Positions 1-5,841 of a DNA stretch of 20,270 bases are shown one piece after another. The position numbers were made by a program, and so were the translations under genes. Position 1 is the stretch's first letter. Each line of letters opens with the position of its first letter. Below the pieces are notes generated by a model. The model was not told the origin of the DNA and made no database searches. It saw nothing but the letters and a program-made list of their open reading frames with translations. This DNA is from a virus, in IMG/VR virus record IMGVR_UViG_3300028571_000158, positions 1-20,270 of that record; one strand, given 5' to 3'.

Positions 1-42
1 GTATTCCGCACGCACGCTTGCCGGAAAAAAACGCACATAGTT

Positions 43-300
43 TTAATCTACTTTACTGACCAATACATGCAGGGTACCTGAACCGGATTGGGCAACAGCC
101 CACAAATCTTCACCCTCAGCTAGAGATAGCCTTACCTCATCACCATTGTCTAACAAATAGCCATTGCTTGAAGTTACTCCACTGTTGCCAATGTTTATTG
201 CATGTTTGGCATGTAGTAATACATCCCTTGTTACATTATCAACACTAATTATTGACTGACTTGTTGTCGTCACTGTTACTTGACTTGTTATGATCGCCAT
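43..300 (-). CDS. small hypothetical protein, 85 aa
   Basis: I do not recognise a family with certainty. The protein has a Thr/Val/Ser-rich N-terminus, a middle with alternating hydrophobic residues, and a C-terminal stretch reading GEDLWAVAQSGSGTLHVLVS. That ending resembles the beta-rich tails of small phage virion or fibre-associated proteins, so a small structural (decoration or fibre) role is possible but inferred. The ATG start is supported by GAGGA eight bases upstream. The gene begins inside the last 56 bases of the glycosyltransferase, in another frame, which fits the tight packing here. It has no Cys, no membrane segment and no signal peptide. Confidence 0.7.
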   Translation of the reverse strand: MAIITSQVTVTTTSQSIISVDNVTRDVLLHAKHAINIGNSGVTSSNGYLLDNGDEVRLSLAEGEDLWAVAQSGSGTLHVLVSKVD

Positions 301-1018
301 TTATCTGTTCCTCACTTTGATGTCGTACTTGCCTAAACCTAGCAAAGTCAGCATGTTGCCTTTGACCTACCCAGTTCTTGCGTTGATGTTCCATTTGTAC
401 ACCGGTGTGTGCGTATATCTTATATCCAAAGCTTCTTGCTCTTATGCACCACAACAGATCTTCACCTATCCATTCATGGTGTAGTGGCATGTCCTGGTAA
501 TAGCCCCACATCTTGCCTTGGTGGGTAGGATCAGCTTCTTTTCTAAAGCGTTCCCATACGGATCTATGTACCAGGATTGCCCCAGTGCCACATGCATCAA
601 TCTCTAGTATAGAGTCCTTCTCATACTCATGTATTGCAAAGAGGCCACCTGTCTCACCTTGTTTAAATATGCAAGGTACCGGCTCAAGGTATGGCTCTCC
701 AACTTCCCAGCCACCATGTACAACAGCTGACACAATGGGTCTTGTCTTGGCATCCGCCGCCGCTACCAGCTTCTTAAAATCATCCACTGTAAATCTTTGA
801 TCTGTGTCTATCTGCAATAGCCAATCATCTTTTGTTTTCTCCAGGAATGTTGCAACTACTTGATTGCGTAAGCGGCTTATGACACCTGATCCTTGCAATG
901 ATATGAATTGACCCAATTGCTTTTGACTTCTTGCTACATCTAACAAGCTAGTCATAAAGTCTGTGACTATGTATCCAGGTGAGCAGATACCTATTGTGAT
1001 CTTTTCTGTGTCTTTCAT
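245..1018 (-). CDS. GT-A type glycosyltransferase, 257 aa
   Basis: This is a probable nucleotide-sugar-dependent glycosyltransferase with a GT-A fold. It has an N-terminal beta strand (ITIGICSPGY), a DxD metal-binding motif DTD at residues 71-73 after the strand WLLQI, a GTGAILVHRSV strand near 144-154, and GEDLLWCIRARSFGYK near 185-200, whose acidic pair is typical of the catalytic region. An in-frame ATG lies 21 bases upstream (1039). I chose 1018 because it forms an ATGA overlap with the preceding 33-aa gene and has GGATG just upstream. The last 20 residues are Asn/Ser/Asp-rich and probably disordered. Acceptor and sugar are unknown; host-surface glycans, virion proteins and DNA bases are all possible. 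The gene lies about 4 kb from the other sugar genes (4969-6524). Confidence 0.75.
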   Translation of the reverse strand: MKDTEKITIGICSPGYIVTDFMTSLLDVARSQKQLGQFISLQGSGVISRLRNQVVATFLEKTKDDWLLQIDTDQRFTVDDFKKLVAAADAKTRPIVSAVVHGGWEVGEPYLEPVPCIFKQGETGGLFAIHEYEKDSILEIDACGTGAILVHRSVWERFRKEADPTHQGKMWGYYQDMPLHHEWIGEDLLWCIRARSFGYKIYAHTGVQMEHQRKNWVGQRQHADFARFRQVRHQSEEQINGDHNKSSNSDDNKSVNN

Positions 1019-1116
1019 ATTGACATCCAGCCCTGCCATTTAGCATCAGGGTTTGCTTCAAGCCACTCTTGTCTCAGCTTGTTTTGATAAGCCCAATCAA
1101 TCTCATTCTTGGTCAC
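1015..1116 (-). CDS. mini-protein, 33 aa, coupled at both ends
   Basis: A 33-codon frame fills the gap between the lysozyme-like gene and the glycosyltransferase. Its GTG start overlaps the upstream stop (TAGTG), an AAGGG sequence sits about ten bases before it, and its TGA overlaps the ATG of the next gene (ATGA). The product is Trp-rich (four Trp) and predicted helical, with the segment LRQEWLEANPDAKWQGWM; it has no membrane segment. Function is unknown. The support is the exact fit between its neighbours and the ribosome-binding site, not homology. Alternatively the stretch is only a spacer and the next gene starts at 1039. Confidence 0.5.
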   Translation of the reverse strand: MTKNEIDWAYQNKLRQEWLEANPDAKWQGWMSI

Positions 1117-1460
1117 TAATGCCATCCCTTCATTAGCCAATGGCTCAATGCGCCACATGCGTTTGCGACACCAAACCTATCAGTGCCATAGCGGTTTTTG
1201 AGGTATTTGATGTGCCAAGTTATTTGTTGTTTATATGTAGCTGTAGCCAGGTATTCAGACTTACCTTGGGGTAAGCCATAATGTGACCCATTCTTTGCCT
1301 TAGTATCCCAGGTGCGGTTCTCTTGATGTATTAGAGCTACCAGGCAATTAGTCTGATCTACACTGTAATCTAATTGTTTGTAATACTCTTGTTTGTAAAT
1401 ATTTTTATTGTCTTTAGCAAAAGAATTATTTATTGTCAAAAGATTTATTATTACAATCAT
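1116..1460 (-). CDS. lysozyme / transglycosylase-like protein, 114 aa
   Basis: A probable peptidoglycan-cleaving enzyme of the lysozyme-like superfamily. The core covers residues 39-114: NCLVALIHQENRTWDTKAKNG carries the likely catalytic Glu at position 47, YGLPQGKSEYL (61-71) matches the glycine-glutamine strand after the active site, and YKQQITWHIKYLKNRYG followed by ALSHWLMKGWH is the usual C-terminal end of actinobacterial and actinophage members. The ATG at 1460 gives a short hydrophobic N-terminus ending NNSFA-KD, which could be a weak signal or anchor although it lacks basic residues. The frame stays open to 1598, but that extension overlaps a better small ORF and runs through a G7-TA-G7 tract. 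The gene is far from the M15 endolysin, so it may be a virion-associated or second lysis enzyme. The start is uncertain. Confidence 0.65.
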   Translation of the reverse strand: MIVIINLLTINNSFAKDNKNIYKQEYYKQLDYSVDQTNCLVALIHQENRTWDTKAKNGSHYGLPQGKSEYLATATYKQQITWHIKYLKNRYGTDRFGVANACGALSHWLMKGWH

Positions 1461-1474
1461 TGTCACTTGGGTGA

Positions 1475-1540
1475 CTAGATTCTTAGGAAAGCCCCCCCTA
1501 CCCCCCCAATTAAAAACATTGAGTAGGTAAGAGATGGCAT
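1475..1540 (-). other. possible 21-codon leader ORF across the G-rich tract
   Basis: An ATG at 1540 overlaps the upstream TGA (TGATG) and opens a 21-codon frame. It encodes a short hydrophobic peptide (MPSLTYSMFLIGGVGGAFLRI, shown here only as a candidate) and ends 14 bases before the lysozyme-like ATG. The Gly/Val centre comes from the G7-TA-G7 tract. It could act in translational coupling to the lysozyme gene. No clear Shine-Dalgarno sequence precedes it, so it may be chance. Confidence 0.2.
1492..1507 (-). promoter_or_regulatory. G7-TA-G7 tract, quadruplex-capable leader
   Basis: On the transcribed-sense (minus) strand the sequence is seven G, TA, seven G. It can be parsed as four G3 tracts with loops G, TA and G, a canonical intramolecular G-quadruplex pattern. 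It lies 32-47 bases before the likely ATG of the lysozyme-like gene. The adjacent inverted repeat GTCAC-CCAA-GTGAC (1462-1475) ends one base before that ATG, where a Shine-Dalgarno sequence would normally be. A control element for lysozyme translation is an inference; the tract itself is plain in the sequence. Confidence 0.4.
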
Positions 1541-1692
1541 CACTTGGTCTGACTGAGTTCCAGTGTAAGCCCCCCACAAAGCGGTTGAACCATAACATGA
1601 TCAGACCTACCTTTCAAGATAGCCTTTTCTGTGTCTTGCGTAGGATATAACAAACAGTGCAAGATTGACCGGGATACACCCAGGAACCGCAC
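1540..1692 (-). CDS. small hypothetical protein, 50 aa (GTG start)
   Basis: A GTG codon directly follows the TGA of the nuclease-like gene (TGAGTG), with GAGGTG a few bases upstream as ribosome-binding site. The frame runs 50 codons to a TGA at 1540-1542. The product begins VRFLGVSRSILHCL, which vaguely recalls a short helix-turn-helix, and ends in a polar stretch. It has two Cys and no membrane segment. If real, it makes the long N-terminal extension of the lysozyme-like frame (to 1598) unlikely. I do not recognise a family; support is the start context and coupling only. Confidence 0.4.
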   Translation of the reverse strand: MRFLGVSRSILHCLLYPTQDTEKAILKGRSDHVMVQPLCGGLTLELSQTK

Positions 1693-2193
1693 TCACACCT
1701 CTGTGGCTCTACCGGATGCACGCTCAAGTAATATATCTACTAAGTCTATAAAGGGTCTGCAATGCCTCTTTGTTGCAAAGTAAGCTTGATAATCTACATT
1801 CCGGTGCGGGTCATGGATCTCCCCTATTGTCCAGTGTTCTTTTGATGCACCTGCTATTGCAAACATCTTGCCGGTAATCTGACTGACCATAACATAAGCA
1901 AAGGGTTTGATAGCCTTTTTATCAAACCCATCTACTGTATCTATTAAGATCTTTTCATAGGGGAAGCTCTCAATATCCTCAAACTTGAGATTGCGGCTTT
2001 TGACTTCCAGCACTAAATCATCAACTAGGACATCTTTTTCATTGATGGTCTTATCCATTCTTTGCTCTGCATTTTCAGCATCCCACATCTCAGGCACCTG
2101 GACATCAGGCACACCAAAATGCTTTAACAAATCAGCCACATACATGTTGTATGCATGACCTTCATGAAATGCCTTCATATAATCAAAGCTCAT
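1693..2193 (-). CDS. PD-(D/E)XK-like nuclease, 166 aa
   Basis: A probable phage endo/exonuclease of the PD-(D/E)XK fold. The motif is seen as KDVLVDDLVLEVKSRN near residues 53-68: acidic residues at 58/59 and the E-x-K pair E63/K65 on the next strand. These are followed by a basic/acidic helix and a strand (KPFAYVMVSQITGKMFAIAG) as in this fold. The N-terminal helix YMKAFHEGHAYNMYVADLL is also usual for RecB-like phage nucleases. I chose the ATG at 2193 because it overlaps the stop of the zinc-ribbon gene (ATGA); an upstream in-frame start (2217) lies inside that gene. It sits with a prim-pol domain and a possible annealing protein, which suggests DNA recombination or replication. Exact substrate unknown. 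Confidence 0.65.
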   Translation of the reverse strand: MSFDYMKAFHEGHAYNMYVADLLKHFGVPDVQVPEMWDAENAEQRMDKTINEKDVLVDDLVLEVKSRNLKFEDIESFPYEKILIDTVDGFDKKAIKPFAYVMVSQITGKMFAIAGASKEHWTIGEIHDPHRNVDYQAYFATKRHCRPFIDLVDILLERASGRATEV

Positions 2194-2351
2194 TGTCTGC
2201 ATCCACACATAAAGCAAACCTTAAAGGTGCCTTCACGCAAGAGCCGGGCATCATTGCAAGCTACGCAACATTCAGCATCCGGCACCACATCTACAAAGAC
2301 ACCTCTGTCAGTAAAGGTTGCCTTGACCCCATACTGATCAATGATTTCCAT
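2190..2351 (-). CDS. zinc-ribbon-like mini-protein, 53 aa
   Basis: The C-terminal half carries two closely spaced cysteine knuckles, CCVAC and CFMCGC, separated by NDARLLREGTFKV. This is a typical four-Cys zinc-ribbon layout for a small nucleic-acid-binding or adaptor protein. The N-terminal half (EIIDQYGVKATFTDRGVFVDVV) looks like two beta strands. The frame is open upstream to 2513, but that part overlaps the previous gene out of frame. The ATG at 2351 follows that gene's stop almost immediately; an ATG at 2360 is an alternative start. Its TGA overlaps the ATG of the nuclease-like gene. Function is inferred only from cysteines and neighbours. Confidence 0.6.
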   Translation of the reverse strand: MEIIDQYGVKATFTDRGVFVDVVPDAECCVACNDARLLREGTFKVCFMCGCRQ

Positions 2352-2352
2352 G

Positions 2353-2937
2353 TCACCCATTAACAGGTTCCTTAAAGACAAAGGTGCCATCAGATTTAGC
2401 AGTACCCCAAACAGGTGGGCATTTTTGACCGCACACACAAACATACCCAGCAAAAGGTTTATTTGTAGTTTTGGAGATACCGGCTTTGTAGAGCATCCGG
2501 ACACCGCCATCACAATGTAACTCTGTTAGATGCTCAACCTCTCTAGTCAGTGTTGCCATTGGGTTCACCTGCAAAAGTTCCTGGTCAAGCTCTGACTTTG
2601 GTTCAATTGACCATTGAGTAGCGGCAATCATGGACTCTTTAGGTGCAGTCTTATTAGATCCTTTTACCAAAATCAGACATCTTGCAATACAGCTTGTCGC
2701 CGTATCTTCCAGGTACCACTTCCTCATATGCGTTGGGTACTGATCACGCTCCCCCTTAGCATAATTTGTGACAGCCGGGAAAGGATCATTTAGATCACGC
2801 CATACACTGCCTTTAAATACAACAATACCCTTATCAAGATCCAGGGAATGGATACCTAAATCAATCCTACCTACCGGATAATTATTGATAAACCACTTGT
2901 TTAAAGTGGCGGCATCTTCATATTGACTGTAATCCAT
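2353..2937 (-). CDS. putative ssDNA-annealing / recombination protein with Cys cluster, 194 aa
   Basis: The central segment RKWYLEDTATSCIARCLILV (residues 73-92) resembles the (N)AETSAIGRAL signature of many phage proteins grouped with single-strand annealing/recombination proteins. Before it, LDKGIVVFKGSVWRDL matches the substrate-strand region of the same group. The C-terminus has ELHCDGG, then KAGISKTTNKPFAGYVCVCGQKCPPVW, a Cys cluster likely to bind zinc. Length is normal for such proteins. The ATG lies two bases after the upstream stop, with GGGAG about 11 bases before it. The next gene is a zinc-ribbon protein and then a nuclease, so a recombination module is plausible. Family assignment is by motif resemblance and stays uncertain; the residues at the family Gly-Arg positions differ here (IARC). 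Confidence 0.5.
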   Translation of the reverse strand: MDYSQYEDAATLNKWFINNYPVGRIDLGIHSLDLDKGIVVFKGSVWRDLNDPFPAVTNYAKGERDQYPTHMRKWYLEDTATSCIARCLILVKGSNKTAPKESMIAATQWSIEPKSELDQELLQVNPMATLTREVEHLTELHCDGGVRMLYKAGISKTTNKPFAGYVCVCGQKCPPVWGTAKSDGTFVFKEPVNG

Positions 2938-2939
2938 TT

Positions 2940-3218
2940 TTACTTGCTCTCCCTATCCCAAAGACTTACAACCCTATGCATTAAGTAATCATTATCTTGC
3001 ACTAATTGTTTTTCACGCAATGATGGATGATTTGTGTAACGCACTCTTTGTATTTGTAAAGAGGGTTTTTTATTGTCAGCTTGACCGCGTTTGTAACCGG
3101 CCTTGAAGCCTTTGTCATAGCCATTTTCTACAGCTACAAACCAGGTGACTCCAATTAACAAAGCCACTAAAGTAAATAAACAGATTGTGACTAACCAACC
3201 ATATATTTCATAGTTCAT
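2940..3218 (-). CDS. single-pass membrane protein, 92 aa
   Basis: One strongly hydrophobic segment (about residues 7-30, GWLVTICLFTLVALLIGVTW) is followed by a repeated Gly-aromatic stretch (GYDKGFKAGYKRGQAD) and a basic, soluble C-terminal half of about 45 residues. The layout fits an N-terminal membrane anchor with a cytoplasmic or periplasmic tail. No family is recognised. The ATG overlaps the previous gene's stop by 11 bases, and the stop is two bases before the next ATG, so it belongs to the same transcript. A spanin- or membrane-anchor-like role is possible but unsupported. Confidence 0.7.
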   Translation of the reverse strand: MNYEIYGWLVTICLFTLVALLIGVTWFVAVENGYDKGFKAGYKRGQADNKKPSLQIQRVRYTNHPSLREKQLVQDNDYLMHRVVSLWDRESK

Positions 3219-3405
3219 ATTTCACCGCTTCCTTGAACTTGTCTAACCAATAACCCTCAACCATTTTGGCCGAGAGCCTTCCCCTGACCTGAGTAGCACC
3301 CATAGCTTTGCGTGCATATTCCCGGATCAGAGAAGCCTTAACAAAGTGTTTGCGTTTGTCATCTACATACGCCCCACTTATCTTGTCCCATTTAACTATT
3401 ACCAA
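3208..3405 (-). CDS. small basic protein, 65 aa (TTG start)
   Basis: A short, Lys/Arg-rich, probably helical protein (KHFVKASLIREYARKAMGATQVRGRL) with no membrane segment or cysteine. The only reasonable start is a TTG overlapping the stop of the prim-pol gene, with GAAGG eight bases upstream. There is no ATG or GTG near the frame start. It overlaps the following gene by 11 bases. The basic charge and its place directly after a primase-like gene would fit a DNA-binding accessory, but that is a guess. Confidence 0.55.
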   Translation of the reverse strand: MVIVKWDKISGAYVDDKRKHFVKASLIREYARKAMGATQVRGRLSAKMVEGYWLDKFKEAVKYEL

Positions 3406-3881
3406 GTCATTGCCTTCATAAGACCATCCGGTAACTGCACCGGTTCTACATCATTGATGACTGTGTATTGAGTCCCATTAGGATGAATTGATGGTGGTAG
3501 TACCACATAACCTTTGTGTTTGATGTCAATACCATTGGCTAACTTGCCTTTAAACTGTAAGCCAGGATCAGCTTTAAAATAAAAATGGTAACCATCATCT
3601 GTTTGTACAGTGTGTGTATTTAGTTTGACACACCATTCATAATAGTTTTGCCATTCCTGTTTGCTTACCGCATTGCGTTTGTCAAAATCTAATACAACCA
3701 AAGATGATTGTTTAATTGCCAAACCAATATTTAAATCAGTATCTTCAAACCATTTTGCAACTGTTTTAAGATCACCACTTGCATCCAGGTAACCATGTCT
3801 TAAAAACTTGCATGGTTCTTTTGATTGTTTTTTTAGTGGCATTACCCACCAACCTTTTTGTGCATAAGCTACAGCGTTCAT
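3399..3881 (-). CDS. bifunctional primase-polymerase (prim-pol) N-terminal domain, stand-alone, 160 aa
   Basis: This matches the archaeo-eukaryotic-primase-like prim-pol domain that primes or extends DNA. Motif I is VVLDFDKR with D65 and D67, motif II is DDGYHFYFKA with H99, and motif III is GIDIKHKGYVVLPPSIHPNG with D119 and PPS at 129-131. The N-terminal region (AYAQKGWWVMPLKKQSKEP) is the usual opening, normally followed by a Trp-rich segment as here (TVAKWFEDTDLNIGLAI). I chose the ATG at 3881, with AAGGG about eight bases upstream, over a TTG at 3896. Most relatives are fused to a helicase; this one ends right after the catalytic domain, so any helicase is outside the window or supplied by the host. 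Confidence 0.85.
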   Translation of the reverse strand: MNAVAYAQKGWWVMPLKKQSKEPCKFLRHGYLDASGDLKTVAKWFEDTDLNIGLAIKQSSLVVLDFDKRNAVSKQEWQNYYEWCVKLNTHTVQTDDGYHFYFKADPGLQFKGKLANGIDIKHKGYVVLPPSIHPNGTQYTVINDVEPVQLPDGLMKAMTW

Positions 3882-3942
3882 ATCCCATCCCTTCAAATGG
3901 ATTTACAAAAGCAATTGAACCATACCTTACTGACAATTGCAA

Positions 3943-4722
3943 CTACCCAAAGGCTTTGCCCAGGGCTACAAAACTCCCATCATTGTTAAACCTAATCATC
4001 TCAAAACTTACATTACCCCTTTTGACTGTCATGATGACCGCCCCGGCTTGCCAGTTTGCGTAGCCTCTAATGCCTAAATAAGACATCTTTGACATATCAC
4101 ATGTATGTCCTACCTCAACACCCACCAAAACTCTCTCTAAACGGCCATTAAAGGCCTCTGAGTGGCATGTGTAGCCCATTCTGTGAGAGTGACCCGTCAC
4201 GCTTGAACGCCCCCACCGCTTTGCTATGTTGAGCGCGGTAGAGCCGCCAACCCTGGACATAGTTCCTTCATCCCCATGACAGAGTACAAAGTCAGTACCA
4301 GGTATCTCATAAGGCTTCTTGGCGTAATAAATCCCAAGCTCTTTAAAATCCATAAACTTTTCATATTGCAACTCCGGCAACTCCATGAGACCAGGCACAC
4401 GCATTACCGCTTTATACAATCTATCGCCATGATTAGATCTTGAGACTACATCAGTCTTTAGATCATAAAGAATATCTTTACAAAGATCTCTGTCTGCGTT
4501 AAGAGTTTGCTCAAAAGATTCCGGCTTGCCCTCTGACCATCTTGATATAGTATTTAAATCTAGCTCATCACCAACATTTAAAACTAAATCAAACTTAAAG
4601 GTATTAACTAACTTTTTTAAATTGATGATAGCCTCATCAAATTGAAATGGGACTTGCATATCTGAACAGATCAGATACCGGGCGTTAAAACTCTTATCGC
4701 TCTTAATCTTCTTCCTCATCAT
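3943..4722 (-). CDS. metallophosphoesterase, 259 aa
   Basis: A calcineurin-like metallophosphoesterase with the metal-binding motifs in order: ICSDMQVP (D21; Gln replaces the usual His at 23), GDELD (51-55), NHGDR (97-101, a variant of GNHD/E), LCHGDEG (148-153) and GHSHR (177-181). The fold normally hydrolyses phosphodiesters or phosphomonoesters with two divalent metals. Phage members often sit near replication genes, but the substrate here is unknown. The frame extends to a TTG at 4794 inside the preceding gene; I prefer the ATG at 4722 (or 4719), just before that gene's stop. A 61-base gap separates it from the prim-pol ATG. The Gln in the first motif is seen in other phage members. Confidence 0.85.
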   Translation of the reverse strand: MMRKKIKSDKSFNARYLICSDMQVPFQFDEAIINLKKLVNTFKFDLVLNVGDELDLNTISRWSEGKPESFEQTLNADRDLCKDILYDLKTDVVSRSNHGDRLYKAVMRVPGLMELPELQYEKFMDFKELGIYYAKKPYEIPGTDFVLCHGDEGTMSRVGGSTALNIAKRWGRSSVTGHSHRMGYTCHSEAFNGRLERVLVGVEVGHTCDMSKMSYLGIRGYANWQAGAVIMTVKRGNVSFEMIRFNNDGSFVALGKAFG

Positions 4723-4954
4723 CTTCCCAAGGTTTTCTAATTGGATCATCCGGGGATACAATCCAATCCGGATAACTACTCCTATCCATTGCAAATGCTA
4801 GAGCTGTGCCTTCATCCATGTTAGCTTTACGGCAAGCCATATAAACCTCATTAGCTGCTATTGCCCAAAAATCTAATTTAGTTAAAGGTGTATCTTTTGT
4901 GGTACGCCTTTTTTTGGCTATCTTTTTGCTTTTGCTTTTGCGTGTAGTGGCCAT
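4703..4954 (-). CDS. conserved small protein, 83 aa, basic N-terminus and acidic C-terminus
   Basis: The first 20 residues are strongly basic (KSKSKKIAKKRR), the centre is helical (WAIAANEVYMACRKANMDEGTALAFA), then comes SSYPDWIV, and the end is acidic (DDEEED). The helix, the YPDW motif and the acidic tail resemble a small conserved protein found in many actinobacteriophages, often near structural or lysis genes. No function is known to me. It overlaps the metallophosphoesterase start by about 20 bases. The ATG at 4954 lies 14 bases after the epimerase stop, without a strong Shine-Dalgarno sequence. Confidence 0.75.
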   Translation of the reverse strand: MATTRKSKSKKIAKKRRTTKDTPLTKLDFWAIAANEVYMACRKANMDEGTALAFAMDRSSYPDWIVSPDDPIRKPWEDDEEED

Positions 4955-4968
4955 GGGTCAATTGTAAA

Positions 4969-5841
4969 TCACAACACTCCTGATATTGCCCGGTGGACAC
5001 CTTCCTCAAGTGTTATTTTTGGTGTGTAATAATCGCTCATCATTGTTGGATTACCTACCCGGTAGGCGACCCCTGCCGGCTTATCTGAGACAATATTAAA
5101 CTTGGGGTACTTATCAACACCTAAAGTATCCAGGACGATCTTGGCCAACTCTACAAAGGTGGTAGCCCGGCCTGTACATAGATTGACTGTTTGATTGCAG
5201 TCATTTTTGGCCATCTCACAAACTGCATCTACAACATCATCTATGTGTATAAAGTCTCTTGTTGTATTGGCTCTACCCCATATATCAAATGGATTTGAGT
5301 TCATCATGGCTCTTTGCATTATTGAGGGAAATGGATAGGTGAGATCCTGGTCAGTGCCATAGCCACTAAAGGGTCTAAGGGTTAAGACCTTTGTACCTGT
5401 CTCTCTAAGATAATTTACCAGCATTTCACCGGTCAATTTAGACCAGCCATAGGTCATATCCGGTGCGCCGATCTTTTTAAAGTTTATGTCATTTTCTTTG
5501 AGTTTATGTTTTTTTGCAATGGTTTGTAATTCAACTGGATAAGCGGCTGATGAGCTAAAATAAACTACATAAGGCTGTTTTGTAACCATGCACCAATTTA
5601 CAAACTCTGCATCTATGGCTAGATCTACCGCCAAGGTCAAGGGTGCCTGTTCAATCTGTACTCTGCCACCAACAATGGCGGCAAGGTGTATGACTAGATC
5701 ATATTGCTTTGTCTCTAGCTTAAAAAAGGCTCTGCAATCTGTACCATTTTTTAAATCTACCAGTGTGAACTTTGCGTAAGGTAAGGCACGCCTAAAAGCC
5801 CGGCCAACAAAACCATGTGAGCCGGTAAGTAAAATGTTCAT
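4969..5841 (-). CDS. NAD-dependent sugar epimerase/reductase (GDP-fucose-synthase-like), 290 aa
   Basis: An extended short-chain dehydrogenase/reductase acting on nucleotide sugars. The Rossmann glycine motif GSHGFVG lies at 7-13 (G7, G10, G13), an acidic residue (D29) ends strand two, HLAA is at 52-55, SSSAAYP at 96-102, and the catalytic YxxxK is Y131/K135 in MTYGWSKLTGE. LRPFSGYG (near 157) and TRDFIHIDDVVDA (near 190) are the usual substrate-side motifs. Length is close to the 300-320 of the family. The closest general type is GDP-L-fucose synthase or a UDP-glucose 4-epimerase-like enzyme; the exact sugar cannot be told. Its ATGA start overlap with the upstream glycosyltransferase argues for joint action in glycan synthesis. 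Confidence 0.88.
   Translation of the reverse strand: MNILLTGSHGFVGRAFRRALPYAKFTLVDLKNGTDCRAFFKLETKQYDLVIHLAAIVGGRVQIEQAPLTLAVDLAIDAEFVNWCMVTKQPYVVYFSSSAAYPVELQTIAKKHKLKENDINFKKIGAPDMTYGWSKLTGEMLVNYLRETGTKVLTLRPFSGYGTDQDLTYPFPSIMQRAMMNSNPFDIWGRANTTRDFIHIDDVVDAVCEMAKNDCNQTVNLCTGRATTFVELAKIVLDTLGVDKYPKFNIVSDKPAGVAYRVGNPTMMSDYYTPKITLEEGVHRAISGVL

Noticed and set aside
1-42. Possible partial ORF running off the left edge from an ATG at 38
   Set aside because: Only 12 codons are visible, with no Shine-Dalgarno sequence; it cannot be judged from this window.
290-800. Plus-strand ORFs at 290-484 and 513-800
   Set aside because: They lie opposite the glycosyltransferase, are Cys/Ser-rich with no domain pattern, and have no ribosome-binding site in context. 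All supported genes are on the minus strand.
2151-2363. Plus-strand ORFs over the nuclease and zinc-ribbon genes
   Set aside because: They are antisense shadows of recognised minus-strand proteins, with no family pattern.
4723-4794. TTG-started extension of the metallophosphoesterase
   Set aside because: It overlaps the preceding gene by 92 bases and lacks any phosphoesterase sequence; the ATG at 4722 fits better.
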